Shown here in pieces: positions 28,670 through 38,849 of a DNA stretch of 57,462 bases. A program made the translations under genes and the position numbers. Positions within the stretch are counted from its first letter, which is position 1. Each line of letters starts with the position of its first letter. Below the pieces are notes generated by a model. It had not been told where the DNA came from. It was given only the letters and a program-made list of their open reading frames with translations, and did not search any database. The stretch is from an uncultured bacterium (GTDB taxonomy: Bacteria; Patescibacteriota; Minisyncoccia; SW-4-49-11): the NCBI GenBank assembly GCA_937864235.1, contig CALMJI010000025.1, positions 1 to 57,462 on the forward strand, written 5' to 3'.

Positions 28670-29527
28670 CTATCGTATAAAGTTTATAGCATCTCTAAAT
28701 ATTAATAATACAAAAATAAAGCTCGAAAACATATATACTAATAATTTTCCAGCTAAGCTTTTATAATGCCATTTTATAAAATATCTATTAAATCCTTTTT
28801 GCCAATATAATCGTTTCTTTACATTCCAAAGTTTTTTGGTACTAGCTCCATGATAATGGTACATTTTAGCTTCTGAGAGATAATAGGTTTTATAATTTCT
28901 TGATTGTAAATTTTTGGATAAATCTACATCATTGAAGAATAGCCAATAATCAGGATGAGTATCAAAGCCGCTTAATTCTTGCATCACTGAACTTCTAATC
29001 ATAATTGCTGAGGCCATAGGTTGTTCGCATTCTTGGCTTTTAGTATAGTCAAATTTATCATCCCATTTTAACTTAAATATGGAATTTAATATATTACCCA
29101 GAGTGGGTAATTGACGACAGTTTTTTTGAACTGTGCCATCTGGATATTGTAATTGGGGGGCTATCATTGCATATTTATCATTTTTATCTAGGAAATTGAC
29201 CAAATTATGTATACTCCGCTTTTGTACTACTATATCTTGATTTAGCCAAAGAGTATATTCCCCTTCAATATATTCTAGGGCTATATTATTGCCAGCCGCA
29301 TAGCCTAGGTTTTTAGTATTAGTGATGATAGTTAATTTTGATTGCTTTTTGTCCCAATTTTGTTGTAAATTTAGCAAATATCTGGGTGTATTATCTGTGG
29401 AGGCATTATCTACAATAATTAATTGATAATAGTCCTGATAAGTGTCTAGAATTGACTCTATACAAGCTTGCAAATCTTGTTTATTATTCCAAGCTAGAAT
29501 TACTATGGATAATTTTGGTCTTTTCAT
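28670..29527 (-). CDS. family 2 glycosyltransferase (rhamnosyltransferase-like)
   Basis: LSIVILAWNNKQDLQACIESIL ... VDNASTDNT ... GYAAGNNIAL ... WLNQD. Confidence 0.9.
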   Translation of the reverse strand: MKRPKLSIVILAWNNKQDLQACIESILDTYQDYYQLIIVDNASTDNTPRYLLNLQQNWDKKQSKLTIITNTKNLGYAAGNNIALEYIEGEYTLWLNQDIVVQKRSIHNLVNFLDKNDKYAMIAPQLQYPDGTVQKNCRQLPTLGNILNSIFKLKWDDKFDYTKSQECEQPMASAIMIRSSVMQELSGFDTHPDYWLFFNDVDLSKNLQSRNYKTYYLSEAKMYHYHGASTKKLWNVKKRLYWQKGFNRYFIKWHYKSLAGKLLVYMFSSFIFVLLIFRDAINFIR

Positions 29528-30201
29528 AGTGGAGCTTTTATGTATTTTTGCCAAATTTGAAATAATTCTCCTGTAGCTATTACATCTCTCATACAATATT
29601 CAGCTATTTGCTGATATTCACCTTGATTAAATAACGCTGGGACATCTAGTCCAGTCACTCCCTCACTTTTGGGGCTAATTATACCAAATCTTTTACAGAA
29701 ATAGTCTAAATTAAACTTTTTAGTAGTATTATAAAAAGTTAATTGGTCAAAAAGGTCTACATGTTCTTTATCGGAATACCTATAAGGGATTAGATTTTTG
29801 GTTGGTTTAATTCTATGCACTGCTGATCTCATCAAAATATATGGGCAATCAAATCCCCTACCATTAAATGTTACAAAAGTACTGTATTTGCGAATTGTCG
29901 CCCAAAATTTTTCTAATATCTCTGCTTCTGTGCCCACTAAATAATGTACTCCTTCTTTTTCATATCTCTCCTCAAGATTACCATCTGGTGCTTGCAAATA
30001 TACACTTTTGATATCCTTTTCTGGGTCATATAGACCAATTGCTACAATTTGTCCAGTAAGTGGATATAATCCTAAGGTAGTCTTGACTATTTCTTGTTGT
30101 TCTTCTGTTTCTGCATATTTTAATAGATAAATTTGAGTCTCTGGATCTAGAGTATCCCAATTATCTCCAATTGTTTCTATATCAAATATCAAATGCGACA
30201 T
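29524..30201 (-). CDS. 3'-5' exonuclease, DnaQ-fold (predicted PolB-like exonuclease)
   Basis: LIFDIETIGD, FVTFNGRGFDCPYILMRS, YCMRDVIATGELF. Confidence 0.85.
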   Translation of the reverse strand: MSHLIFDIETIGDNWDTLDPETQIYLLKYAETEEQQEIVKTTLGLYPLTGQIVAIGLYDPEKDIKSVYLQAPDGNLEERYEKEGVHYLVGTEAEILEKFWATIRKYSTFVTFNGRGFDCPYILMRSAVHRIKPTKNLIPYRYSDKEHVDLFDQLTFYNTTKKFNLDYFCKRFGIISPKSEGVTGLDVPALFNQGEYQQIAEYCMRDVIATGELFQIWQKYIKAPL

Positions 30202-30212
30202 ATATATGTATA

Positions 30213-30956
30213 TTATTTATATTCTTGTATTATACTGTATTTTTGAATAAATTCATATATTTTTTTAAATACTTCTAATTTGGAATAATCTAAATTTACC
30301 AGATGATAGGAGTCTTCTACCCACATAATATGAATATCTTTTGATTGTGTTGTTAATCTTTTTTGAAATATTTGTAAGTTATGCCTAGGGACAATATGAT
30401 CTGAGGTAGATTGGATTAAAAGTATGGGTGAATTAACCTTATTAACATAATTTCTCCTAATTTTACGAGTCAAAAGACATACTTGTGCGACTGAACTTAT
30501 AGGAAAATATTTATAAGCTCCCTTACGGGAAAGAGATATTTTTTTTATTCTATCATTGGCAAATGGTTGTCTTCTATATATCAAATATGGAATATACTGA
30601 AGAATATGGGACATATATCTTATAATAAATGGAACTTTGACTTTGAGTGGAGTACCAATAGTAATAATCCCATACACCTTATACTTTGAAGCCAAATACA
30701 AAGCTAATTGACCTCCCATAGAGAGTCCTCCCACAAAAATTATATCCCATTTATCCGAAATTTCCTGATAAGCTTCTTCAGCTTGTTTTAACCAATCTCT
30801 ATATGTAACTCTATGTAAGTCAGATGGTTTGGTATTATGACCTTTTAGATTAATACTATGACATTCTATACCCCTTTGATCCAGATACATCAACATTTCT
30901 TGTAAATCATCTTTTGTTGATGCCCAAGCATGGAACCACAATACACCTATTTTCAT
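30213..30956 (-). CDS. alpha/beta hydrolase (carboxylesterase/lipase-like)
   Basis: GGLSMGGQLAL nucleophile elbow; Asp/His in SDHIVP and DSYHLVNLD. Confidence 0.85.
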   Translation of the reverse strand: MKIGVLWFHAWASTKDDLQEMLMYLDQRGIECHSINLKGHNTKPSDLHRVTYRDWLKQAEEAYQEISDKWDIIFVGGLSMGGQLALYLASKYKVYGIITIGTPLKVKVPFIIRYMSHILQYIPYLIYRRQPFANDRIKKISLSRKGAYKYFPISSVAQVCLLTRKIRRNYVNKVNSPILLIQSTSDHIVPRHNLQIFQKRLTTQSKDIHIMWVEDSYHLVNLDYSKLEVFKKIYEFIQKYSIIQEYK

Positions 30957-30959
30957 ATA

Positions 30960-32126
30960 TTATCCTCTAAATGACCTAATATATTGCATCATTTCTAGAT
31001 AAAATTGTAAATTATGGCGACTCAGATATTCCATTGCATATTGTTCTTTTACATTATACAAATGCCTTATATAGGCTCGGCTATAGTCTTGAGAACCTTG
31101 CCATTTAGCATAAGGATCAATTGGGTTTGTGTCTTCTCTATAGATTAAATTTTGAATTTTTAGAATATCAAAGAATTTATTTTCTGGTAATTTAGCTTCT
31201 GTTTTACTTTGTTGTAAATCTCTCAAATATTGATGAACATCTTGCTCTTTATTGTCTGATTTCCAAATATAAACTGTACCGTGACGAGCTTCCCTAGTAG
31301 GAATTACACAATCAAACATATCAACTCCCAATGAGGTTGCATAGGCTATTTCTTCTGGTTTTCCCAAGCCCATCAGGTATCTAGGCTTATCATCTGGTAA
31401 AAGCGGAGCTGTCCATTGTATAACCTTTAGAACTTCTATCCTTGACTCGCCCACCGATACTCCTCCAATAGCATACCCGTCAAAACCTATTTCTTGTAAT
31501 TGACTTAAACTTAATTTTCTTAAGTCCTCATATATACCTCCCTGTACAATGCCAAATAATAATGGTTTTGTATTATCCGGTCTAGGGTCGACTTGTAATA
31601 ACCTTTCTAATTCATCTTTTGACCTTTGTGCCCAACGAGTAGTTAATTCTAAGGACTTTAATATATAATCTCGAGCAGATCCACCCGGAGGACATTCATC
31701 TAAAACCATAATAATATCACTCCCCAAGTAATACTGAGTACGAATAGACTCTTCTGGACTTAATAAATGCTCACTACCATCTATATGAGAACGGAAATAT
31801 ACACCCTCTTCTGTAATTTTATTAATTTTAGATAAGCTAAATACCTGAAATCCTCCACTATCTGTCAAAATTGCTTTAGGCCAATTGGTAAATTTATGTA
31901 AACCTCCTAATTTATGTACTAACTCATAACCAGGTTTGAGATAAAGATGATACGTATTCATCAATATAATATCTGTATCAAATTGATTATATATTTCCTG
32001 ATTCCCAATTCCTCTAATGCTACCCTTAGTAGCTACGGGCATAAAAAATGGAGTTTCTAATTTACTATGTACAGCATCCAAAATTCCATACCTTAAGCTA
32101 CCACAACTCTCTTTTATGTCAAACAT
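30960..32126 (-). CDS. tgt: queuine tRNA-ribosyltransferase family protein
   Basis: LMNTYHLYLKPGYELVHKLGGLH, LTDSGGFQVFSLS, GIVQGGIYEDLR, YLMGLGKPEEI, DMFDCVIPTREARHG. Confidence 0.94.
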   Translation of the reverse strand: MFDIKESCGSLRYGILDAVHSKLETPFFMPVATKGSIRGIGNQEIYNQFDTDIILMNTYHLYLKPGYELVHKLGGLHKFTNWPKAILTDSGGFQVFSLSKINKITEEGVYFRSHIDGSEHLLSPEESIRTQYYLGSDIIMVLDECPPGGSARDYILKSLELTTRWAQRSKDELERLLQVDPRPDNTKPLLFGIVQGGIYEDLRKLSLSQLQEIGFDGYAIGGVSVGESRIEVLKVIQWTAPLLPDDKPRYLMGLGKPEEIAYATSLGVDMFDCVIPTREARHGTVYIWKSDNKEQDVHQYLRDLQQSKTEAKLPENKFFDILKIQNLIYREDTNPIDPYAKWQGSQDYSRAYIRHLYNVKEQYAMEYLSRHNLQFYLEMMQYIRSFRG

Positions 32127-32128
32127 AA

Positions 32129-34015
32129 TTACTCTTCTACTCTTATCTGTCCACCGACATCACTTACTGAATTTACTTCTAAAGTACCAGATAAATCTAT
32201 TCCTGTAAAGTCATCTTTACCTGTATAGTTAATTCCACTCAATAGTTGAGGGATTTGCCCTACTTGATTTATAGCAGGATTGATACTAATCTGGAACACA
32301 GCTCTATATAGAGGTCTTAAAAGACCAGTGTTGGCTGGGACTTTATCTAAATTCCAGACAACCTCTTTAGTCCTCTCATTATACGATATATTACCATTGG
32401 TAGTAACAGTTTTACCTGTCCAATTCACATTATCTGGGAGAGTAGTTCTAAATGAAACTCCTGACACATCATTTGTTAAATTTTGTATTTCTAAACTTAC
32501 TGAGAATGTAGTTATTTGTGCTACTTTTAACGGTATTGGGCCTGTATTGATAATAGAGCTGTCTTTACTTACATAAGAAATAGAGGCTTTTGGTATTAAT
32601 TTAGTTGACAACTTGACTTCACTAGAATTGCCTTGAATAATTTTATTTACTCCTAAGGTAGTAGGTACTTCATCACTTTCAAAGGTGGCATTAGTTTTAA
32701 TAACATAATTCACATCTTGAAAGTTATCAATCGGTATAGTACGTTTTATAGGTACTCTAAAACTAACCTCTCCTTGTTCATTAGGACCAAAAGTTTTTAG
32801 CTGAGGTACTGCATTAGCTCGCCAAATAATAGTGTTAGTACTAGCATCGAAATCTGCACCCCTAGCGCTTAATCTAGTTAAGTCTAATAATTTGCTGTCC
32901 AACTGTACTCTGAGAGCTCCCTCTCCTATTCTAACTTGAGTATTATTACGAAATGTAATAGTATATTCCAAAGAATCTCCTGCAGATGCTATATTAGTAT
33001 TAACTCTCTGTGTTAAGTTGACATAAGGAGATCCTAGTGTAGTAGATTTTTGGCTACTTGAATATAGGGTAAACACTCCTTGTCTAGACTCTCCTATTTT
33101 AGCTTTTATAATCTTTATTTCTTTTTGATTACCACCAAGTGTACCAGTTACTGTAATCTCATAAGAAGATTTTGTTCTTATATTTGGAATAGTAAATATA
33201 TTTTTTGCATTACCAGTAGATGGTAAAGTTGATGAAATAAAAGCAAAAGTTTCAGGATATTCTAACTGTAGCTCTAAATCCTTAAGATCATTATTACTTT
33301 TATTATTGACGGTAATAACATAATTAACAATTTCTCCACCAACACCTTGTAAAGGCGCTTGAATATCTACTATCACTGGACTATCCGCGATAGTTGTGGC
33401 AAATTCCGTTTTAGAATCAAAACTAGAAGTCAGAATAGTGGGCATATAATTAAGAGTGGCTTTGATTGTATGAATACTAGCTATTTCTCCTATCAATCTT
33501 CCTTTAATTATAATCTCTCCCTTTGATCTAGGCTCTAATTCTGGTAATTCATATTCTCTAATTTCAGATTTGGTCTGACCCAATATATCCAAAGATGAGT
33601 CTATGAGTGCCTGAGGAACTTCGACTGTAATTTTAGCATTTTTTAAGGCAACAAGATTATCATTTCTATATGTCAAGGTATATGAAATTTCCTCTCCTGC
33701 AGACACTTGACTTTCACCAGTTATTTCTAATCTTACTCTTTTGTCTGAGAATCTCTGCTGATTGAGTTGATAAAAAAACCCTATAATCAATCCTATACCT
33801 ACCAAAGCTGTTATAACTATACTATAAAGTGTAATTTTTTTCTTATGTTTCTGAAAAAAAGGCTGATCTGCTTCCTCAACTGGCTTAAATTCTGGTGAAC
33901 TTGGGGCATTATGTTTTGCATATACACTATATGGAGTATTGTGCACTCTTTCTTTATCTAGCTCCACTTGATTCTCTTTTTTATATATTTTTTTCTCAAT
34001 ATCTTCTAATGCCAT
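32129..34015 (-). CDS. membrane-anchored protein with DUF11-like repeats
   Basis: Single TM near N-term, then repeats such as VSAGEEISYTLTYRNDN and IASAGDSLEYTITFRNNT. Confidence 0.75.
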   Translation of the reverse strand: MALEDIEKKIYKKENQVELDKERVHNTPYSVYAKHNAPSSPEFKPVEEADQPFFQKHKKKITLYSIVITALVGIGLIIGFFYQLNQQRFSDKRVRLEITGESQVSAGEEISYTLTYRNDNLVALKNAKITVEVPQALIDSSLDILGQTKSEIREYELPELEPRSKGEIIIKGRLIGEIASIHTIKATLNYMPTILTSSFDSKTEFATTIADSPVIVDIQAPLQGVGGEIVNYVITVNNKSNNDLKDLELQLEYPETFAFISSTLPSTGNAKNIFTIPNIRTKSSYEITVTGTLGGNQKEIKIIKAKIGESRQGVFTLYSSSQKSTTLGSPYVNLTQRVNTNIASAGDSLEYTITFRNNTQVRIGEGALRVQLDSKLLDLTRLSARGADFDASTNTIIWRANAVPQLKTFGPNEQGEVSFRVPIKRTIPIDNFQDVNYVIKTNATFESDEVPTTLGVNKIIQGNSSEVKLSTKLIPKASISYVSKDSSIINTGPIPLKVAQITTFSVSLEIQNLTNDVSGVSFRTTLPDNVNWTGKTVTTNGNISYNERTKEVVWNLDKVPANTGLLRPLYRAVFQISINPAINQVGQIPQLLSGINYTGKDDFTGIDLSGTLEVNSVSDVGGQIRVEE

Positions 34016-34055
34016 ATATTTATTTTAATTATATTCGATATTAATTATACCATAT

Positions 34056-34763
34056 TTATTGAATAAGATTCAAGGAGTTACTTTTGAGACGATACCAGTG
34101 TAGATGATATTGCACAATTTGCCATGGAAAATCTTTTACTTCAAGCCAAATTCCCTTTTGCCATTGTCTTAAAGTATAAATCAAGTCACTATTGACTGCT
34201 ATATAATCTTCAAATTCATCCTTTAGTCTAGATACAACTAAACCTCCTGCTCTAATACTTATACCAAAGTCCCTAGATTTTGTACTACCTGTTATTACAC
34301 AATGAGATAGATTAATTCCATAACCCAATGTATATAATAATCTAGTTAATAGCCATCCAATGAGAACTTGATATTGATTATGATGTTTTTTGACTAATTC
34401 TATATATTGCTCAATACATTCAAAAACTTGTATGTCCGTATGATTCTCATCCGTTAATTGGTCTAATAACTCAAACATAATTCCCATCAAAGCAGTGGAT
34501 TTGATATCCAAATATAAATCAGAATATGAATCGAGGTCTTTAATTGCAATTAATCTAGAGGTATTACGACCTACAATAAACTCTATCTCGGATTTACCCC
34601 AATCATATAATCTGTATTGTAGCTTGGAGGTTGATTTTTTTATACCTTTTAACAATAAAGTTTGTTTACCATAATTCTTGGTATAAAAAACTCCCAATCT
34701 ATCCACTTCTGGTAAATCTATTTGTTTAATCAAATAGGCCTCAGTATTGTGGATAATGGCCAT
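34056..34763 (-). CDS. recO: DNA repair protein RecO
   Basis: NTEAYLIKQIDLPEVDRLGVFYTKNYGKQTLLLKGIKKSTSKLQ and RecO-like length. Confidence 0.8.
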   Translation of the reverse strand: MAIIHNTEAYLIKQIDLPEVDRLGVFYTKNYGKQTLLLKGIKKSTSKLQYRLYDWGKSEIEFIVGRNTSRLIAIKDLDSYSDLYLDIKSTALMGIMFELLDQLTDENHTDIQVFECIEQYIELVKKHHNQYQVLIGWLLTRLLYTLGYGINLSHCVITGSTKSRDFGISIRAGGLVVSRLKDEFEDYIAVNSDLIYTLRQWQKGIWLEVKDFPWQIVQYHLHWYRLKSNSLNLIQ

Positions 34764-34766
34764 ATT

Positions 34767-36545
34767 TTATATTTCTATAATCACGGGTATAATCATTGGT
34801 CTTCTATGAGTAGTCTTGAATAAGAATAAACCTAAATCTTCTCGAATAGATTGTTGCATATCCTCTATACTCTGGTCTTGCCCTTCTCTTGCTAATTTCT
34901 TCTCTATATGTTCTTTTACTCTTTCCTTAATTGAATCCAGTAATTTGGTAGATGTTTGAATATGCACAAAGCCTTTAGAGACAATTTCTGGGTCCCTAAT
35001 AATCTTACCTTGTTTTAAGTCTACTAAAGATACAATAGTCAAAATCCCATCTTGAGCTAAAGACTGTCTATCTCGAATTACCATTTCTTTTAAGTCTCCC
35101 ACTCCTAATCCATCTACCATCATATTGCTGGCATTGACTTTCTCCGTAGTAACTCTAGCTTCTCCTTTATAAACTTGAATTACTCGTCCATTATCAGTAA
35201 GTAAAATATTGTCTCTTGACATACCAACTTCTTGAGCTAAGTCGGAATGCGATTTTAGAGCATAAAAGTCTCCATAAATTGGCTGCAAATATTTAGGTCG
35301 AATAATCTCTAATAATTGTTTCAGATCTTCTTTCTGAGCATGTCCTGAGACATGAACTTCCATCATCTTATAATGAATAATATTAGCCCTCTGTTTGGCC
35401 AGAGAGTCTTTGATCTTTTGTACAGACTCTTCATTACCTGGTACCACCGAGGATGAGAATACTACAGTATCTCCTGGCTCAATTTGAAAATTACGATGTT
35501 CTTTATTTGCAATTCTAGTAAGAGCAGACCTTTCATCTCCCTGAGCTCCAGTACAGATAATGGTCAAATTTTCTGGCGGAAGATTACGAGCCTCTTGAGC
35601 ACTAATTAAAGTCTGTGGAGAAAAGTTTGCATAACCAATTTCATGTAAAATCTGAATATTAGTTTTCATACTAAAGCCTTCAATCACTACTTTACGATTA
35701 TATTTCTCTGATAAATTAATCATTTGCTGAATTCTATTCAATGTACTAGAAAAAGTAGTAACTATAATTTTACCAGTAGCATTCTCAAAAATATGATCAA
35801 TATTATTCTGAATAGTCATCTCTGAGACTAATCTTCCCGGTCTGCTAGCACTAGTACTATCGGACAACAGTAATAGAACTCCCTCATCTCCAATTTTCTT
35901 ATACATTTCCAAATCAGCTGGAGCTTCGCCCACAGGGGTGGCATCAATTTTGAAATCTCCTGTATGTAGTATTACACCTTCAGGAGTCTCAATCTTAATC
36001 ATGGTAGAGTCAGGAATACTGTGATTAATGTGTAGAAAAGTAACAGTAAATACACCTAATCTTATTTTCTCATTCAATTTGGCAACATGTCCATTAAGTG
36101 CTGGAAGAGTAGTAAATTCACTTTGTCTTCTTTGCATCATTGCTAAAGGTAAGGCTGGTGCATAAATAGGTGGGTTACCAATCATAGACATAACCTGCGA
36201 CACCCCTCCAATATGATCCATATGACCATGAGTAATAAGCACGGCTCTAATTCTGTCCTCCTTACCCTTTAGATAACTAGGGTTTGGGATAATGTAGTCA
36301 ATACCAGGCTGGTCCTCTTCTGGAAATTTCATCCCTATGTCTATGACTATAATATCCTTACCATATTCTATCACTGTCATATTCCTTCCCCCGATTTCCT
36401 CTGAGCCACCCAAAGGAATAATTTTCAAGATATTATCTTTTGTGTCAAACGGCTCTTTGGCATTGAGATATTGATCTGCTCTATGACTTAAATCTTTTAC
36501 AAAGGTAGTCCCTCTCTTAATTTTAGAGTTATTATAAGCTTTCAT
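34767..36545 (-). CDS. rnj: ribonuclease J, catalytic
   Basis: VLITHGHMDHIGG (HxHxDH), NHSIPDS, LHTGDFKID, LLSDSTSASRPG, VSGHAQKEDL intact. Confidence 0.95.
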   Translation of the reverse strand: MKAYNNSKIKRGTTFVKDLSHRADQYLNAKEPFDTKDNILKIIPLGGSEEIGGRNMTVIEYGKDIIVIDIGMKFPEEDQPGIDYIIPNPSYLKGKEDRIRAVLITHGHMDHIGGVSQVMSMIGNPPIYAPALPLAMMQRRQSEFTTLPALNGHVAKLNEKIRLGVFTVTFLHINHSIPDSTMIKIETPEGVILHTGDFKIDATPVGEAPADLEMYKKIGDEGVLLLLSDSTSASRPGRLVSEMTIQNNIDHIFENATGKIIVTTFSSTLNRIQQMINLSEKYNRKVVIEGFSMKTNIQILHEIGYANFSPQTLISAQEARNLPPENLTIICTGAQGDERSALTRIANKEHRNFQIEPGDTVVFSSSVVPGNEESVQKIKDSLAKQRANIIHYKMMEVHVSGHAQKEDLKQLLEIIRPKYLQPIYGDFYALKSHSDLAQEVGMSRDNILLTDNGRVIQVYKGEARVTTEKVNASNMMVDGLGVGDLKEMVIRDRQSLAQDGILTIVSLVDLKQGKIIRDPEIVSKGFVHIQTSTKLLDSIKERVKEHIEKKLAREGQDQSIEDMQQSIREDLGLFLFKTTHRRPMIIPVIIEI

Positions 36546-36546
36546 A

Positions 36547-38313
36547 TTAAATATTAATTATTATTGGTAAAATCATTGGCCTTCTCTCAGTCTTAGTTAA
36601 CAATAATCTGGCTATATTTTCTCTAACTTCACTTTTGACATAATCTAGATTAACTTCATCTGATTCTCGGATTAATGTAGCTATAATTAATCTAGCCTGA
36701 TCTTTAATCTCATCAAATAATTTCATTGATGATTCATTATCTACAAAACCTTTGGATTCTAAGACTATATCATTCAACATAGTACGAGATTGTAAATCTA
36801 CTAAAGCAATAATATGCAATATTCCCTCTTCTGCCATAGACTGTCTATCGTGTATGACCACATTGGTCAAATCTCCGACCCCCAAACCATCCACAATTAT
36901 ATCCGAGGCTGGGACTTTTTCTGGAGTAACTCGTCTTTGTTTATAATCAAAAAGTATCACCTTACCATTCATACCAACTACCACATTACGGTCTGGATAA
37001 CCACCTTTAATAGCAATATCTCCATTAGATCTCAAAAGATGATGGGAACCTGTAACTGGAATATAATATTTAGGTCTAACCGCTTTTAGCACTGCCAAAG
37101 TATCCTCATATCTTGCATAAGCTCCATATCTAGTATCTAGTTCCTGATAATATTCCACAAAAGCTCCAAGTTTAGCAAAATTATCATTAACTCTTGCTAC
37201 TGAGCGAGCATTCCCTGGAATCAAAGCTGCTGGATAAACCACAATATCTCCAGCTTCAATAGAAAACACTGTATGTTCCCCATTAGCCAAGCGCATTAAA
37301 TGTGGTATATCATCTCCATGAGATCCTGCAATAAGTACTACTAGTTTTTCCCTTGGGACTTCAGATAAACCACTAGGCCCTATAATAGTCCCTGATTTGA
37401 TATTAATTAATCCCTTTTTACGACAAGTGTTAAAAGTATTTAATAAACTTTTACCTTCAATAAATAAGTGTTTATTATGATTTTCTACTGCATTTACAAT
37501 CTGCTGCATTCTACTAATCATAGATGGAAAAGTAGAGATATAAATTGTACCTGTATTTTTAGCAATTATTGAGTCAATATAATTAGCAATAGAGCTTTCT
37601 GTTGGTGCAAAACCCTGAGATTCACTAGCTACACTACCTGTTAAAAGAGCAAATGCATCTGAACCAGCTAAATCTTTGATATAATCTAATAATTCAGACT
37701 TTCCGGGTGTTTCGCTATCTAGTTTATAGCTAGATAGATAAAACACTTTCCCTTGCATAGTATAAACACATAATCCAATTGCACCTATTACATTAAAAGG
37801 TGTTGGGAAGGCATTAACCTTAAATGAACCGATTCTAATGGAGTTATAAGGCTTTATAATATGTTTTTTGTACTTAATACCTTGAGAGTAAAAATCATGC
37901 CTTGACTCCAAAATAGCAAATAAAGCTTCTGTAGCATAAATATGTAAATTCGGAAATAAATGCAGTAAATAAGGAACTGCCCCAATATGATCAGGATGCG
38001 GGGATGTCAAAACCACTCCTTTAATTTTACTCATATTATTTTTGAGATATTGAGTATTAGGAATAAGATAATCTATACCAGGCTGATTAACACCCGGCAT
38101 TTGTAAGCCCATATCTAGGATAAGAATATCATTTTCTTGCTCTAGTACATACATATTCTTTCCAATTCCGTCCAATCCACCTAAAGGAATAATTTTGAGA
38201 GACTGTCTAGATGTTTCAGGAATAGTTCTTTTTTGGGCAAAATTTTTACCCTGAGTACGAGAACGATTAGTTCGCACACTAGATTTAGTATGAAATCTTT
38301 TTGATTGCATCAT
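36547..38313 (-). CDS. ribonuclease J-like paralog with degenerate active site
   Basis: RNase J fold throughout (conserved DIIVDGLGVGDLTNVVIHDRQSMAEEGILHIIALVD) but motif I is SPHPDH and other ligand motifs are lost. Confidence 0.9.
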   Translation of the reverse strand: MMQSKRFHTKSSVRTNRSRTQGKNFAQKRTIPETSRQSLKIIPLGGLDGIGKNMYVLEQENDILILDMGLQMPGVNQPGIDYLIPNTQYLKNNMSKIKGVVLTSPHPDHIGAVPYLLHLFPNLHIYATEALFAILESRHDFYSQGIKYKKHIIKPYNSIRIGSFKVNAFPTPFNVIGAIGLCVYTMQGKVFYLSSYKLDSETPGKSELLDYIKDLAGSDAFALLTGSVASESQGFAPTESSIANYIDSIIAKNTGTIYISTFPSMISRMQQIVNAVENHNKHLFIEGKSLLNTFNTCRKKGLINIKSGTIIGPSGLSEVPREKLVVLIAGSHGDDIPHLMRLANGEHTVFSIEAGDIVVYPAALIPGNARSVARVNDNFAKLGAFVEYYQELDTRYGAYARYEDTLAVLKAVRPKYYIPVTGSHHLLRSNGDIAIKGGYPDRNVVVGMNGKVILFDYKQRRVTPEKVPASDIIVDGLGVGDLTNVVIHDRQSMAEEGILHIIALVDLQSRTMLNDIVLESKGFVDNESSMKLFDEIKDQARLIIATLIRESDEVNLDYVKSEVRENIARLLLTKTERRPMILPIIINI

Positions 38314-38422
38314 ATAAAATATATTTAATAAAATTATTATTTTCTTTAAGAGCTTATATAATCTGCTTATAATATAAAATAAAATTGGATCTTAAACAGA
38401 AATGTGTTTTACTCTAAAAAAA

Positions 38423-38474
38423 TGTAGACTCTAGAGAATTGAACTCTAATTTACTCCTTATTAGTAAAGTCTGC
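38423..38474 (-). other. compact tRNA-like element lacking a D-arm
   Basis: Minus strand GCAGACT TTACT-AATAAGG-AGTAA AT TAGAG-TTCAATT-CTCTA G AGTCTAC A then T7; acceptor-like 6/7 pairs, 5-bp/7-nt anticodon-like arm, canonical T-arm. Confidence 0.5.
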
Positions 38475-38489
38475 TATAAAAAATTAATT

Positions 38490-38765
38490 TTATTCTTTTA
38501 CTTTAGCTCTAGTAACAGCTATTTTATTACCTTCAATAATATTATTTTTAACTAAAAGATTATGTACAGTTTGAGAAGGTTGTGCCCCTACAGAAATCCA
38601 ATATTTTATTCTCTCAGCATTAAGGGTATTATCTTTATTCCCTGGGTTATACATACCCAATGATTCAATGAATTTACCTTTTACTGGACGAGTTTTTTCA
38701 GCTACCACTACTTTGTATATGGGAGTGTTTTTCTTACCGACTCGTGACAATCTAATTCTTAACAT
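38490..38765 (-). CDS. rpsP: 30S ribosomal protein S16
   Basis: MLRIRLSRVGKKNTPIYKVVVAEKTRPVKGKFIESLGMYNP; start moved from the track ATG at 38831. Confidence 0.96.
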   Translation of the reverse strand: MLRIRLSRVGKKNTPIYKVVVAEKTRPVKGKFIESLGMYNPGNKDNTLNAERIKYWISVGAQPSQTVHNLLVKNNIIEGNKIAVTRAKVKE

Positions 38766-38849
38766 AATTGAAAATAAAAAATTTATACATTTATTAACAT
38801 TAATTGTACCATAATTTGAAACTATTGTCAATATTTTATGCTATTCTGA

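Noticed and set aside
36752-37089. ORFs antisense to the RNase J paralog
   Set aside because: Overlap a conserved CDS; no recognisable domains.
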